IMG/VR virus record: IMGVR_UViG_3300046002_007120
Coordinates: 1-39,404 of that record
DNA from: a virus
Reading direction: 5' to 3' (one strand)
Length of the DNA: 39,404 bases
Within the stretch, counting starts at the first letter, position 1. Each line of letters starts with the position of its first letter. Below are positions 1 to 6,164 of this stretch, piece by piece. A program made the translations under genes and the position numbers. Under the pieces are notes generated by a model, which saw only the letters and a program-made list of their open reading frames with translations, was not told the DNA's origin and searched no databases.

Positions 1-64
1 GAGAGAAAACCTAGGGATTTTCGGGCTATGGTAAGCCGTAAAGTACGGGCAATTGCCCCGCAAA

Positions 65-105
65 TTTTGGGCAAAAAATAGGGTAATTTTTGGGCAAAAA
101 ATAGG
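65..105. repeat. 18-bp direct repeat, two copies 23 bp apart
   Basis: Bases 65-82 and 88-105 are identical (TTTTGGGCAAAAAATAGG). The two copies start 23 bp apart, about two helical turns, so a bound protein would meet both on the same face of the DNA. Confidence 0.8.
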
Positions 106-128
106 CCGGTAATATAATGCCGATTGGT

Positions 129-148
129 AATTAGCTACATTGCTAATT
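129..148. repeat. Inverted repeat AATTAGC-N6-GCTAATT
   Basis: Perfect 7-bp arms (129-135 and 142-148) around a 6-base loop. Related AATTAG/CTAATT arms recur at 206-225, so this may be one of a set of protein-binding sites. Confidence 0.7.
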
Positions 149-205
149 GTATTGTTCGAATTGGGTCGGGGAATAGTAGCAATTTAGCAGGCCAACTAGA
201 TAGAT

Positions 206-225
206 AATTAGGCAAACGTCTAATT
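206..225. repeat. Inverted repeat AATTAG-N8-CTAATT
   Basis: Perfect 6-bp arms at 206-211 and 220-225. They share the core word with the dyad at 129-148. Confidence 0.65.
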
Positions 226-247
226 GTGCCGTGCGGTCTGTAGTCAA

Positions 248-263
248 TTAGATAATTATCTAA
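248..263. repeat. Perfect 16-bp palindrome
   Basis: TTAGATAATTATCTAA is fully self-complementary, with no loop. It fits a dimeric repressor operator better than an RNA hairpin. Its left part repeats bases 201-210. Confidence 0.75.
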
Positions 264-425
264 CTACCTAACCGTGCCGACGCCGACCCTACAAAAAGCC
301 AAAAATCCTACAGAAAAAGTTTGAAATCCGACCCCCCCTAGGTCGATTAGGATCGTTTTGGTTTGGCCATCGCTGGCGTAAAATATGGTGGATACCCAAC
401 ACCCCTATTTTTCTAACAAAATTTT

Positions 426-433
426 TACCTTTG
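426..433 (+). promoter_or_regulatory. Bacteroidota-type -7 promoter element
   Basis: TACCTTTG matches the TAnnTTTG -7 consensus and is followed by CAAAAAA, as is common in this phylum. It ends 11 bases before the ATG at 445. A clear -33 TTG was not identified. It decides the choice of start for the first gene, because the in-frame ATG at 385 lies upstream of the expected transcription start. Confidence 0.65.
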
Positions 434-444
434 CAAAAAAAACA

Positions 445-573
445 ATGGCAAAGTCTAACACATCAGGTGGTACTAGGAAGATTTCTTTTGGAAAGAAGAG
501 TACTGGTAAGCCTAAAAAGAGCTACGGTCCTAAAGACCAAAAGCCTAAAAAGTATCGTGGTCAGGGTAGATAG
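445..573 (+). CDS. Small basic protein of unknown function
   Basis: A 42-residue protein, very rich in Lys, Gly and Ser (starts MAKSNTSGG, ends KKYRGQGR), with no hydrophobic segment. An in-frame ATG at 385 would add 20 residues, but the TAnnTTTG promoter at 426-433 lies between the two, so 445 is chosen. The composition suggests a nucleic-acid-binding or packaged protein, which is inference only. Similar tiny basic proteins recur at 4.3-7.0 kb in this phage. It ends in TAG. Confidence 0.6.
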   Translation: MAKSNTSGGTRKISFGKKSTGKPKKSYGPKDQKPKKYRGQGR

Positions 574-608
574 TATTTCTATTTACCCCTTGTTTTATGT
601 AGTATTAT

Positions 609-636
609 TGTACGTTTCGACAAAGCGTACACTTTT
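609..636 (+). terminator. Possible terminator hairpin after the first small gene
   Basis: The arms TGTACG (609-614) and CGTACA (626-631) can extend inward by TTT/AAA around a CGAC loop with one bulged base. Only a four-T run (633-636) follows, so this is a weak intrinsic terminator or possibly an operator dyad. Confidence 0.35.
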
Positions 637-841
637 GTGTAGACTTTGTGTACAAAAAATGCTTGCTTTGTATTTTTATACAACCTTATAACTAATTGAT
701 ATATAGTTAGTTAACTGTATATTTATTTCTTTAATGTACAAAATGTAGAAAATATAAAGGAAAAATAGAAAAAATTCTTTCACCCCCAATAGTATTTTAT
801 ATATAGTAGTAATTGGGCAAAAAAGTTTGCAAGTTTACATG

Positions 842-872
842 TTGTACATTTTAATTGTTTTTAGTATATTTG
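842..872 (+). promoter_or_regulatory. Bacteroidota-type promoter (-33 TTG and -7 TATATTTG)
   Basis: TTG at 842-844 is followed after 20 bases by TATATTTG (865-872), matching TTG-N20-TAnnTTTG. The next start codon is at 895, after an A-rich leader. Confidence 0.65.
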
Positions 873-894
873 TACAAACAATAAAAAATATAAC

Positions 895-1170
895 ATGAAA
901 CTTTACAAAAAGAAACCTGATAAAATAATTCGGGTAAACATCATCCGTGCTGGTAGTGTCACTAAGCATATAGCATTTCACGAATGCGAGTTAGTTGAAT
1001 GCTTCAATGAGTTAATGGCATTTGTGCATACTCATATTGATGGGGACAAGAAGACTATGTTGCAATGTCGTGAATGGATTAACTCTAAGAATGGGGCATC
1101 GATGAGCTTTAGCTTTATGGGTGGCAACTTGGATTCGATTGAGGACTTAATTAATAAACATTTTAATTGA
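895..1170 (+). CDS. Hypothetical protein, 91 aa
   Basis: I do not recognise this protein. It is soluble, has a basic N-terminus (MKLYKKKPDKIIRVNIIR) and holds His and Cys residues (AFHECELVEC, about residues 27-36). It has its own TAnnTTTG promoter and lies just upstream of the phage groEL, whose promoter starts at its stop codon. It could be a DNA-binding or chaperonin-linked protein, but nothing in the sequence decides this. It ends in TGA. Confidence 0.7.
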   Translation: MKLYKKKPDKIIRVNIIRAGSVTKHIAFHECELVECFNELMAFVHTHIDGDKKTMLQCREWINSKNGASMSFSFMGGNLDSIEDLINKHFN

Positions 1171-1197
1171 TTGGCATAGTAATTGTATATAGATTTG
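1167..1197 (+). promoter_or_regulatory. Promoter of the phage groEL gene
   Basis: TTG (1167-1169), then 20 bases, then TAGATTTG (1190-1197). This is the same spacing as the promoter at 842-872. The groEL start lies 20 bases downstream. Confidence 0.65.
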
Positions 1198-1216
1198 TAA
1201 CAAATTAAAATAGAAT

Positions 1217-2767
1217 ATGATAGTTAAAAATGTAGAGTCTGGTAAGATAGCCAGAGAAAAATTAATCAAAGGGGTTGACACAATAGCTAACGCTGTTGGA
1301 TCGACACTTGGTGCAAGGGGGCGCACTGTGTTGATGGAATCAGAACAACACATTGGTGGTATCACAGTTACAAAAGACGGAGTCAGTGTAAGTAAAGGAA
1401 TTAACCTTATGGATCCCACTGAGAACCTAGCGGTGATGATCATGCGTGAGGCATCTGAGAAGACTGCCAACTCGGCAGGCGATGGGACGACGACGAGCAT
1501 GGTGCTGGCACAGGCCATCATCCATGAGGCGATGGATCAGATAGAGCCGAGCGATAACTTAACGCAGGTGCTAAGAGATATTCAGGATGCTAGTACGGAA
1601 GTATTAGCAAAGCTTGACGAGATGTCAGTGGAGATTACAGACGAGAAGCTTGAGTCAGTTGCTACAATATCTGCTAACGGGGATGAGGACACGGGGCGTA
1701 TCATAGCGGATGCGTACAGTAAGGTGGGGCTGAGTGGCGTGGTGACAGTAGAGCCGTCAAAGGATGCGCTGACATACTCAGAAATTATTAGTGGGATGAA
1801 GATAGACAGGGGCTTCACAAGTAAGTACTTTGTCACTGACCACAAGAAGCAAGAGTGCGTGCTAGAGGACCCATACATTTTGGTGACCGACCAGCCAATT
1901 AGTCATATCAATGACATATACCCAATACTTGAGTTTATTCTTGAGGGGAACAGATCGCTATTAATTGTGGGAGAGATTGAGGAGAATGCGCTGAACACAT
2001 TAAATGCCAACAAGATTAAGGCTAAGTTAAAAGTGTGCTCTATCATCCCACCACAGTTTGGCTACAAGAAGCATCAGTTGATGCAGGACATAGCGATGGC
2101 GACGGGTGCTAAGTACTTTAGCGAGCAGACAGGCGACAACCTAGCACTTGTCTCAATTGACGACCTAGGGCGTGCAAAGAAGGTGATCAGTGGCAGGTTC
2201 AATACGCTGCTACGGGATCCGGGTCAACCAGGTGATGTGGAGGCGAGAGTAGAGGAGCTGCAAGAGCAGTTAAAGGTGGAGGAGAGTGCGATCGAGAAAG
2301 ACTTTTTAAAAGAGCGCATCGCTAACCTTGGTGGTGGCGTGGCTGTCATTTATGTGGGGGCTCAGTCAGACATTGAGCAGAAGGAGAAGAAGGACCGGGT
2401 GGACGATGCGGTGTGTGCTGTGAGAGCTGCACTAGAAGAGGGCATACTGCCAGGTGGTGGCGTGGCACTAAAAGATGTGGCCAGAGAGATGAACACAAAG
2501 AATAAGGGGGACATTATTTTACTTCATGCTATGCTTGCTCCAATGAAAAAGATATTATCTAACGCTGGTGTTGACCCAAATGATGTTATGTTGGATTTGG
2601 TGAAAAATGGCGTTGGCATGAACGTGGTGACCATGGCTAAAGCTAACATGATGGAGGCAGGTATAATCGACCCGACAAAGGTGACCAAGGAGGCGGTGCG
2701 AAACGCGGTGTCAGTAGCTACAACTTTACTTTCTACCGATACAGTTATAACTAATATTAGGGCATAA
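1217..2767 (+). CDS. groEL: GroEL-like group I chaperonin (Cpn60)
   Basis: A 516-residue Cpn60 homologue that would fold proteins by ATP-driven encapsulation with a GroES lid. Hallmarks are visible in order: KDGVSVSKGI (about residue 53), the nucleotide-binding GDGTTTSMVL (about 88-97), an apical domain with FTSKYFVTD (about 200), GGGVAVIYVGA (about 373), the equatorial RVDDAV...GILPGGGVAL (about 395-417) and GIIDPTKVTKEAVRNAVS near the C-terminus. It is shorter than the usual 540-550 residues and lacks the Gly-Gly-Met tail. A matching GroES gene lies about 300 bases downstream. The middle of the gene is visibly more GC-rich than its neighbours, which suggests acquisition from elsewhere. Phage GroELs are known from some large myoviruses. 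Its likely clients here are the capsid and fibre proteins (inference). Confidence 0.95.
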   Translation: MIVKNVESGKIAREKLIKGVDTIANAVGSTLGARGRTVLMESEQHIGGITVTKDGVSVSKGINLMDPTENLAVMIMREASEKTANSAGDGTTTSMVLAQAIIHEAMDQIEPSDNLTQVLRDIQDASTEVLAKLDEMSVEITDEKLESVATISANGDEDTGRIIADAYSKVGLSGVVTVEPSKDALTYSEIISGMKIDRGFTSKYFVTDHKKQECVLEDPYILVTDQPISHINDIYPILEFILEGNRSLLIVGEIEENALNTLNANKIKAKLKVCSIIPPQFGYKKHQLMQDIAMATGAKYFSEQTGDNLALVSIDDLGRAKKVISGRFNTLLRDPGQPGDVEARVEELQEQLKVEESAIEKDFLKERIANLGGGVAVIYVGAQSDIEQKEKKDRVDDAVCAVRAALEEGILPGGGVALKDVAREMNTKNKGDIILLHAMLAPMKKILSNAGVDPNDVMLDLVKNGVGMNVVTMAKANMMEAGIIDPTKVTKEAVRNAVSVATTLLSTDTVITNIRA

Positions 2768-2773
2768 TAAGTG

Positions 2774-2781
2774 TATCTTTG
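2774..2781 (+). promoter_or_regulatory. -7 promoter element before the 65-aa gene and groES
   Basis: TATCTTTG followed by CAAAAAAAA is a canonical Bacteroidota -7 box. It starts a few bases after the groEL stop and may drive the small gene at 2825 together with groES. No clear -33 TTG was seen. Confidence 0.6.
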
Positions 2782-2824
2782 CAAAAAAAAATAACACGGG
2801 GACAGGTGACTGAACAGTATTAAT

Positions 2825-3022
2825 ATGGGTAACTTTGTAAAATTAACAACAAGAAACGAAGAAGGTGCTTACGTAAGAACTTGGGTAGATCAAGCTTCAA
2901 TCAAACAATTGTCTCAGAATGGTATAACACAAGCTGGAGAGAATGAGGGTACATGTGTATTTGTAGACGGAACAGTTATTGAGTTAAAAGCATTTAACGA
3001 AACTCTTGATACGTTAAAGTAA
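2825..3022 (+). CDS. Hypothetical protein between groEL and groES, 65 aa
   Basis: A 65-residue soluble protein (starts MGNFVKLTTRNEEGAYVRTW), without recognised motifs. It lies between the two chaperonin genes and is probably co-transcribed with groES from the promoter at 2774-2781. The alternating hydrophobic pattern (VFVDGTVIELKAF) suggests a small beta-rich domain. Whether it acts with the chaperonin is unknown. Confidence 0.65.
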   Translation: MGNFVKLTTRNEEGAYVRTWVDQASIKQLSQNGITQAGENEGTCVFVDGTVIELKAFNETLDTLK

Positions 3023-3064
3023 TTACAAGCACAATCTTTATTATTATCTAATTTAAATAAAATA

Positions 3065-3322
3065 ATGCGAGTAATTGGACCAAACATATTAATCGTACCT
3101 CAAGAAGAGGAGACGAAGACAAAAGGAGGGCTATTGATGTCAGCATCTGACACAAAGGAGCTAAGATATAAGAAGGCGACGGTGGTGTCTGTCGGCACAA
3201 CGGTGGAGGGTGTGATTCCTGGTAACTTTATTTATTTTGATAAGGCTGCAGGTCACACAATCCGGGTCAACGAGGACCTATATACCGTCATAACAATTCG
3301 GGACGTTGTCGTCGTGCTTTAA
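3065..3322 (+). CDS. groES: GroES-like co-chaperonin (Cpn10)
   Basis: An 85-residue Cpn10 homologue, slightly shorter than cellular GroES (about 95-97). It starts MRVIGPNILIVPQEEE, like the usual 'plhDRvlv...eee' opening. A mobile-loop region KTKGGLLMSASD (about residues 19-30) carries the hydrophobic residues that would dock on GroEL. KKATVVSVGT and IPGNFIYFDKAAG follow as the beta-barrel core. It would cap the phage GroEL encoded upstream. Its last 35 bases overlap the leftward gene that ends at 3288, so the two transcripts run into each other. Confidence 0.9.
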   Translation: MRVIGPNILIVPQEEETKTKGGLLMSASDTKELRYKKATVVSVGTTVEGVIPGNFIYFDKAAGHTIRVNEDLYTVITIRDVVVVL

Positions 3323-3779
3323 AATCCTCATTTGCCCGCTTGGCTACTCTATTGAACTGACGTTCGGAGTACCGAGTGGGCATTTTAATTTCAGTGATAG
3401 GCTTCTCGCCTAAAAGTCGTGCGTAAACATCACGCATAATGGCTCTGCCCTTGGCAGATAGCTCATACATGGGTACCGTATGGTACGATCCCTTCCTAAA
3501 TACGGAGATAAGGCCCATATCAATCATATCTTTACGCTTCTTTGGGGCAAAACCTAGTATCTGGTTGTACTTCTCTATTGACTTGACGTTAAATATACCC
3601 TCCGAGTGCAAAAAACAGAGCATTTGGAAGTAAGGAGCCGACAGTCCGTAGTGCCTAAGGACATATTTCTGCACAAGCCCTATGTATTTTAGGAAATCAT
3701 GCTCAATTTCCATGCGTGTAACGGGTGGATACTTCTTAGGTCGGTAGACCTTAGGCATCATATAGGTGCGAATGGCCAT
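3288..3779 (-). CDS. Winged-helix-like protein, possible transcription regulator
   Basis: A 163-residue basic protein. The pattern YGLSAPYFQMLCFLHSEG, then a predicted recognition helix, then KKRKDMIDMGLISVF and YELSAKGRAIMRDVYARL resembles a MarR-type winged-helix domain (about residues 40-130), with a basic C-terminal tail. The start at 3779 is chosen because it overlaps the upstream stop (TAATG), giving translational coupling; a longer reading to 3833 would run through the neighbour. It is co-transcribed leftward with the membrane protein gene. It overlaps the 3' end of groES on the other strand. The regulator role is inferred from the fold pattern only. Confidence 0.6.
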   Translation of the reverse strand: MAIRTYMMPKVYRPKKYPPVTRMEIEHDFLKYIGLVQKYVLRHYGLSAPYFQMLCFLHSEGIFNVKSIEKYNQILGFAPKKRKDMIDMGLISVFRKGSYHTVPMYELSAKGRAIMRDVYARLLGEKPITEIKMPTRYSERQFNRVAKRANEDFKARRQRPELL

Positions 3780-4246
3780 TATCGTACGATTAAACCGGTG
3801 ATGATGGCTAAAAAAGCTACAATTTCTACCCAAAAGATGCCATTTTTGGTCTTATTTAAGGCGCAAATGGCAGAGAATATAACAATAATAACTGATGGCT
3901 GCCATAATCCTGACTCAAAGTATAGCCCCATGGATGCACATCCTATGCCTAAAAGGGCACCAAGGTAGTGAACGATGTGGGTATTGGCCCCTGTCCATTT
4001 AAACTCAGAGGCTGCACCAACAAATGCGAGCCCTGCTCCTGAGAAAAAGTATAGTGGTGTGGACTCGTCAGATTGGAAGACCATGGTGGTGGCTAGTGCC
4101 CAGCAGAAGATAGTAAAGAAATATCCTTGCCTAACTGTGTTAAGTTTGTAGTGGGAGTCGGAGATAGATGGGAGCACGCCAAACCGGTAAGTAATAAATC
4201 CTACGTAGCTGACGAATATTAAAAACTGTGCAAGTGTTAGAATCAT
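3779..4246 (-). CDS. Multi-pass membrane protein, unknown function
   Basis: A 155-residue very hydrophobic protein with about five predicted membrane segments (around residues 4-22, 44-60, 67-79, 90-107 and 117-153). There is no recognised catalytic motif. It is first in a two-gene leftward operon, with its own promoter (4267-4274), and is transcribed divergently from the small-gene cluster at 4308. It could act at the host inner membrane, for example in superinfection exclusion, but that is a guess from topology. Confidence 0.7.
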   Translation of the reverse strand: MILTLAQFLIFVSYVGFITYRFGVLPSISDSHYKLNTVRQGYFFTIFCWALATTMVFQSDESTPLYFFSGAGLAFVGAASEFKWTGANTHIVHYLGALLGIGCASMGLYFESGLWQPSVIIVIFSAICALNKTKNGIFWVEIVAFLAIITGLIVR

Positions 4247-4266
4247 AATTGTATATTTTATTTTAA

Positions 4267-4274
4267 CAAATTTA
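4267..4274 (-). promoter_or_regulatory. Leftward -7 promoter element
   Basis: On the minus strand this reads TAAATTTG, which matches TAnnTTTG. It lies 20 bases upstream of the ATG at 4246 and one base from a rightward -7 box at 4276-4283. Confidence 0.55.
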
Positions 4275-4275
4275 C

Positions 4276-4283
4276 TATCTTTG
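4276..4283 (+). promoter_or_regulatory. Rightward -7 promoter element for the small-gene operon
   Basis: TATCTTTG is a canonical Bacteroidota -7 box, 24 bases before the ATG at 4308. It probably drives the packed gene run from 4308 to about 6839, because junctions there overlap or abut. Confidence 0.65.
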
Positions 4284-4307
4284 TTTGAATTTTAAAATAA
4301 CAAAAAA

Positions 4308-4544
4308 ATGTTACAGCAATCTCAACTTAAAGGACCAAAGAAAAAATCATATCCACTTGTTGGTGAAGCCGAGATGGCGGATGAGTTAAATAAGATTGAG
4401 CGTTCTCGTCCAACAGGCTACAGAACAGCAGGTCAGGCACCAGTGTCTGCACCTAAAAAGAAGCCTGCTAAAGGCCGTGACATGCCACTTCCTTCTTCAG
4501 ATGGGATAATGGGTACATTCACTAATTTTTTCAAAAAGAAATAA
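4308..4544 (+). CDS. Small Lys/Pro-rich protein with RDMPLP tail motif
   Basis: A 78-residue basic protein and the first gene of the small-gene operon. It is low in hydrophobic residues and rich in Lys and Pro. Near the C-terminus it has KGRDMPLPSSDG (about residues 55-66), which closely resembles FGRDVPLPDSSS in the next gene and RDSSIPLAP in the third. The last base of its stop codon is the first base of the next start (TAATG), so translation is coupled. The function is unknown; it may be a minor virion component. Confidence 0.7.
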   Translation: MLQQSQLKGPKKKSYPLVGEAEMADELNKIERSRPTGYRTAGQAPVSAPKKKPAKGRDMPLPSSDGIMGTFTNFFKKK

Positions 4545-4915
4545 TGGCAATTAAGAAATCAGAAACTCCTGCTAAAACTGCAGGCAAGTTAGTTAAGGGT
4601 GCAGTTAAAGGCTGGATAAACAAAGGCATGGCAGATACATTAACCGAAGTAAAGGTTATGCCAAAGACTAATCGTCTTAAGACATTTGCACAAGACGTTA
4701 AGTCTGGATTAAAAGGCGTAAATGCTGCCGCAGGTGGTGGTTTATTAGGAAAGGTAGCAGCAGTTGCACAAGCTCCTAATATCGTTGGCGTTTCTGCTAT
4801 GGCTCAATCAGGCTATAAGAGTAGAAAAGCAAGTGGTGCTACTCCTGGTGGCAAGAAGCCATTATTTGGTCGTGATGTACCTCTTCCTGATTCATCATCT
4901 TTATTTAATAAATAA
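4544..4915 (+). CDS. Small basic protein with RDVPLP tail motif
   Basis: A 123-residue, Lys/Ala/Gly-rich protein. The N-terminal part is helix-prone (AKTAGKLVKGAVKGWINKG). A Gly-Ala stretch (about residues 61-72) could contact membrane or form a helix. It ends FGRDVPLPDSSSLFNK, sharing the RDxPLP motif with the preceding gene. No known family was recognised. It is translationally coupled to its upstream neighbour. Confidence 0.7.
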   Translation: MAIKKSETPAKTAGKLVKGAVKGWINKGMADTLTEVKVMPKTNRLKTFAQDVKSGLKGVNAAAGGGLLGKVAAVAQAPNIVGVSAMAQSGYKSRKASGATPGGKKPLFGRDVPLPDSSSLFNK

Positions 4916-4916
4916 T

Positions 4917-5288
4917 ATGGCAAAGCAAAAAATGGTTGCCCCTAAAACGGTTGCTAATAAGGACAATACGAATGTTGCTCGTAAACGAGTTAATGTATTA
5001 GTTGCTGATAAACCAAGTTATTCGTGGTTATATAATGTTCCAGGATTTGGAGGTAAACAAAGAAAAACAACCAAAGAAGATTCTACTAGATACGAACAAG
5101 GATTTAGGGAGCAAGTAACTAGAGATCAAATAGCTGGAAAATCAACAGTTCCATATACAGCATTTAGTAGTAGTCGTAATCAAGGAAGATGGGAAGCCGA
5201 AGATAGAAGAAAAAGTAATGACTTAAAGAAAGGATCTATGGTACGTGATTCGTCTATCCCATTAGCACCAACAGAATTTCCAGACTAA
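4917..5288 (+). CDS. Small basic protein with RDSSIPLAP tail
   Basis: A 123-residue polar protein. The start at 4917 lies one base after the upstream stop; an in-frame ATG at 4764 would overlap the upstream gene by about 150 bases and is rejected. The C-terminus (MVRDSSIPLAPTEFPD) looks like a diverged form of the RDxPLP tail of the two preceding proteins, so the three may form a paralogous or co-targeted set. The function is unknown. Confidence 0.7.
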   Translation: MAKQKMVAPKTVANKDNTNVARKRVNVLVADKPSYSWLYNVPGFGGKQRKTTKEDSTRYEQGFREQVTRDQIAGKSTVPYTAFSSSRNQGRWEAEDRRKSNDLKKGSMVRDSSIPLAPTEFPD

Positions 5289-5389
5289 TGAAAAAGATCA
5301 TTAAGAAAGCTGCAAAGTTTGAGTCTGAGAAATCTTTGGATGGAGCGATGAAGTTCTTAAAAGGGAATGTAAAGAAAATTAAAAAATAA
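5288..5389 (+). CDS. Tiny Lys-rich protein, 33 aa
   Basis: It starts at the TAATG junction with the upstream gene and encodes MKKIIKKAAKFESEKS... ending NVKKIKK. It is strongly basic and helix-prone. Its reality rests on the coupled start, the compact operon and many similar neighbours. The function is unknown. Confidence 0.5.
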   Translation: MKKIIKKAAKFESEKSLDGAMKFLKGNVKKIKK

Positions 5390-5393
5390 TAAA

Positions 5394-5528
5394 ATGGCTA
5401 AGAAAATACAAGAAAAATCGTCAATCAATAAACCAATGCCTACACAAACAATGGGCATTACGGATATTGTAAGAGCAGCTAAATTAATGAAAGTTGCTAA
5501 GAAAATGGCTATTAAAAAAATGTTCTAA
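5394..5528 (+). CDS. Tiny basic protein, 44 aa
   Basis: It starts MAKKIQEKSSINKPMPTQTM and ends in a basic amphipathic helix (RAAKLMKVAKKMAIKKMF). It lies 4 bases after the preceding stop and 1 base before the next start. The amphipathic C-terminus could bind nucleic acid or membrane. The function is unknown. Confidence 0.5.
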   Translation: MAKKIQEKSSINKPMPTQTMGITDIVRAAKLMKVAKKMAIKKMF

Positions 5529-5529
5529 C

Positions 5530-5721
5530 ATGGAAGGCTTAGGAGATTTGGTTGCTAAGGTAACCGAGGTTACCGGCATCAAGGCAGTAGTTGAGGCAGT
5601 TGCAGGTAAAGACTGTGGTTGCGCCCAACGTCAGCAAAAGTTGAACGACATGTTCCCTTTTGCAACATCAAAGGATCAGTATTACGCTGACAAAGTTAAC
5701 AACCAAGAGATTGGTCTATAA
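5530..5721 (+). CDS. Small protein with CGC-x2-RQxxLN motif
   Basis: A 63-residue protein with an amphipathic N-terminal helix (MEGLGDLVAKVTEVTGIKAV) followed by DCGCAQRQQKLNDMFPF (about residues 28-44). Similar CxC...R..LN..FP motifs occur in small proteins of other phages, to my recollection, but no function is known to me. The start at 5530 is one base after the preceding stop. It shares TAATG with the next gene. Confidence 0.65.
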   Translation: MEGLGDLVAKVTEVTGIKAVVEAVAGKDCGCAQRQQKLNDMFPFATSKDQYYADKVNNQEIGL

Positions 5722-6164
5722 TGAAAGTATTAGTTAAAAATATTAGGCATTTTGACATGGGTGACTATATATTAGTCATTGGCAATAATGCAACTGATAT
5801 ATTTAAGTTTTACAATGTGTCCCAGATGCATGGGCTTAATCTTTTAGATGCCCAAGCAGAAGAGGTTGACAAGACAAAAGGGAATGGTGTTTATATGTAT
5901 GGTCTTACAAATTATGACCCAGCAGATAAAAAGCTAACAGCCAAAGCCCCTTACAAGCCTTTTTTATTTTTAAATATGGGGACATTTAAAAAATACTCCC
6001 TTACCGAGCAAGCAACAGCTATTATGCATGAGACCATGCACATGAATATCTTGTTGAACAACTGGAACATAAAAGATAAGGAGGAAGAGGTGATAGGTAA
6101 AGCTGAAGAAGAAGCTAATAAAATAATTGCAAAATTAAAGGGACTTAATCTGTTAAAGAAGTAA
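5721..6164 (+). CDS. HExxH zinc-metallopeptidase-like protein
   Basis: A 147-residue protein with AIMHETMHMNI (HETMH at residues 103-107), the HExxH zinc motif in a helix followed by an acidic Glu-rich helix (about 118-136) that could give the third ligand. The upstream part is alpha/beta with FLFLNMGTF just before the active helix, as in minimal gluzincin folds. There is no signal peptide, so it acts in the cytoplasm or in the virion. Its place in a run of small virion-like proteins, stop and start overlapping on both sides, suggests a part in assembly or protein processing. The target is unknown; it could also be a non-catalytic relative. Confidence 0.65.
   Translation: MKVLVKNIRHFDMGDYILVIGNNATDIFKFYNVSQMHGLNLLDAQAEEVDKTKGNGVYMYGLTNYDPADKKLTAKAPYKPFLFLNMGTFKKYSLTEQATAIMHETMHMNILLNNWNIKDKEEEVIGKAEEEANKIIAKLKGLNLLKK

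Larger units (their letters stand above)
1..444. other. Non-coding dyad- and repeat-rich region, possible origin or control region
   Basis: No convincing reading frame lies in the first 444 bases. The stretch holds an 18-bp direct repeat (65-82 and 88-105), a perfect 12-bp palindrome (47-58), a hairpin with AATTAGC/GCTAATT arms (129-148), a second AATTAG/CTAATT dyad (206-225), a perfect 16-bp palindrome (248-263) and a TAGATAATTA word at 201-210 and again at 249-258. CCTAGG occurs near both ends (10-15, 337-342). Such density fits a replication origin or a regulator-binding region, but nothing here proves either. No tRNA fold was found. Confidence 0.5.
574..894. other. Intergenic region with dyads and a promoter
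   Basis: No gene was seen in these 321 bases. The stretch is very AT-rich. It holds an inverted repeat with TGTACG/CGTACA arms (609-614 and 626-631), several further copies of the GTACA word, an AGTTAACT palindrome (709-716) and, at its end, the promoter of the next gene (865-872). Confidence 0.6.

Noticed and set aside
154-175. tRNA T-loop-like word GTTCGAATT
   Set aside because: No complementary 5-bp T stem, acceptor stem or anticodon arm can be built around it.
385-444. Longer start for the first small gene
   Set aside because: The TAnnTTTG promoter at 426-433 lies downstream of this ATG, so it would not be transcribed from that promoter; the 445 start gives a typical short basic protein.
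1147-1878. Minus-strand open frames opposite groEL
   Set aside because: They are shadows of the groEL coding frame, with Ser/Val-rich products and no promoter or neighbour support.
3780-3833. Upstream extension of the winged-helix-like gene to 3833
   Set aside because: It would run 54 bases into the membrane-protein gene, while the ATG at 3779 forms the usual TAATG junction.
4764-4916. Upstream start for the gene ending at 5288
   Set aside because: It lies wholly inside the preceding gene in another frame; the ATG at 4917 directly follows that gene's stop.
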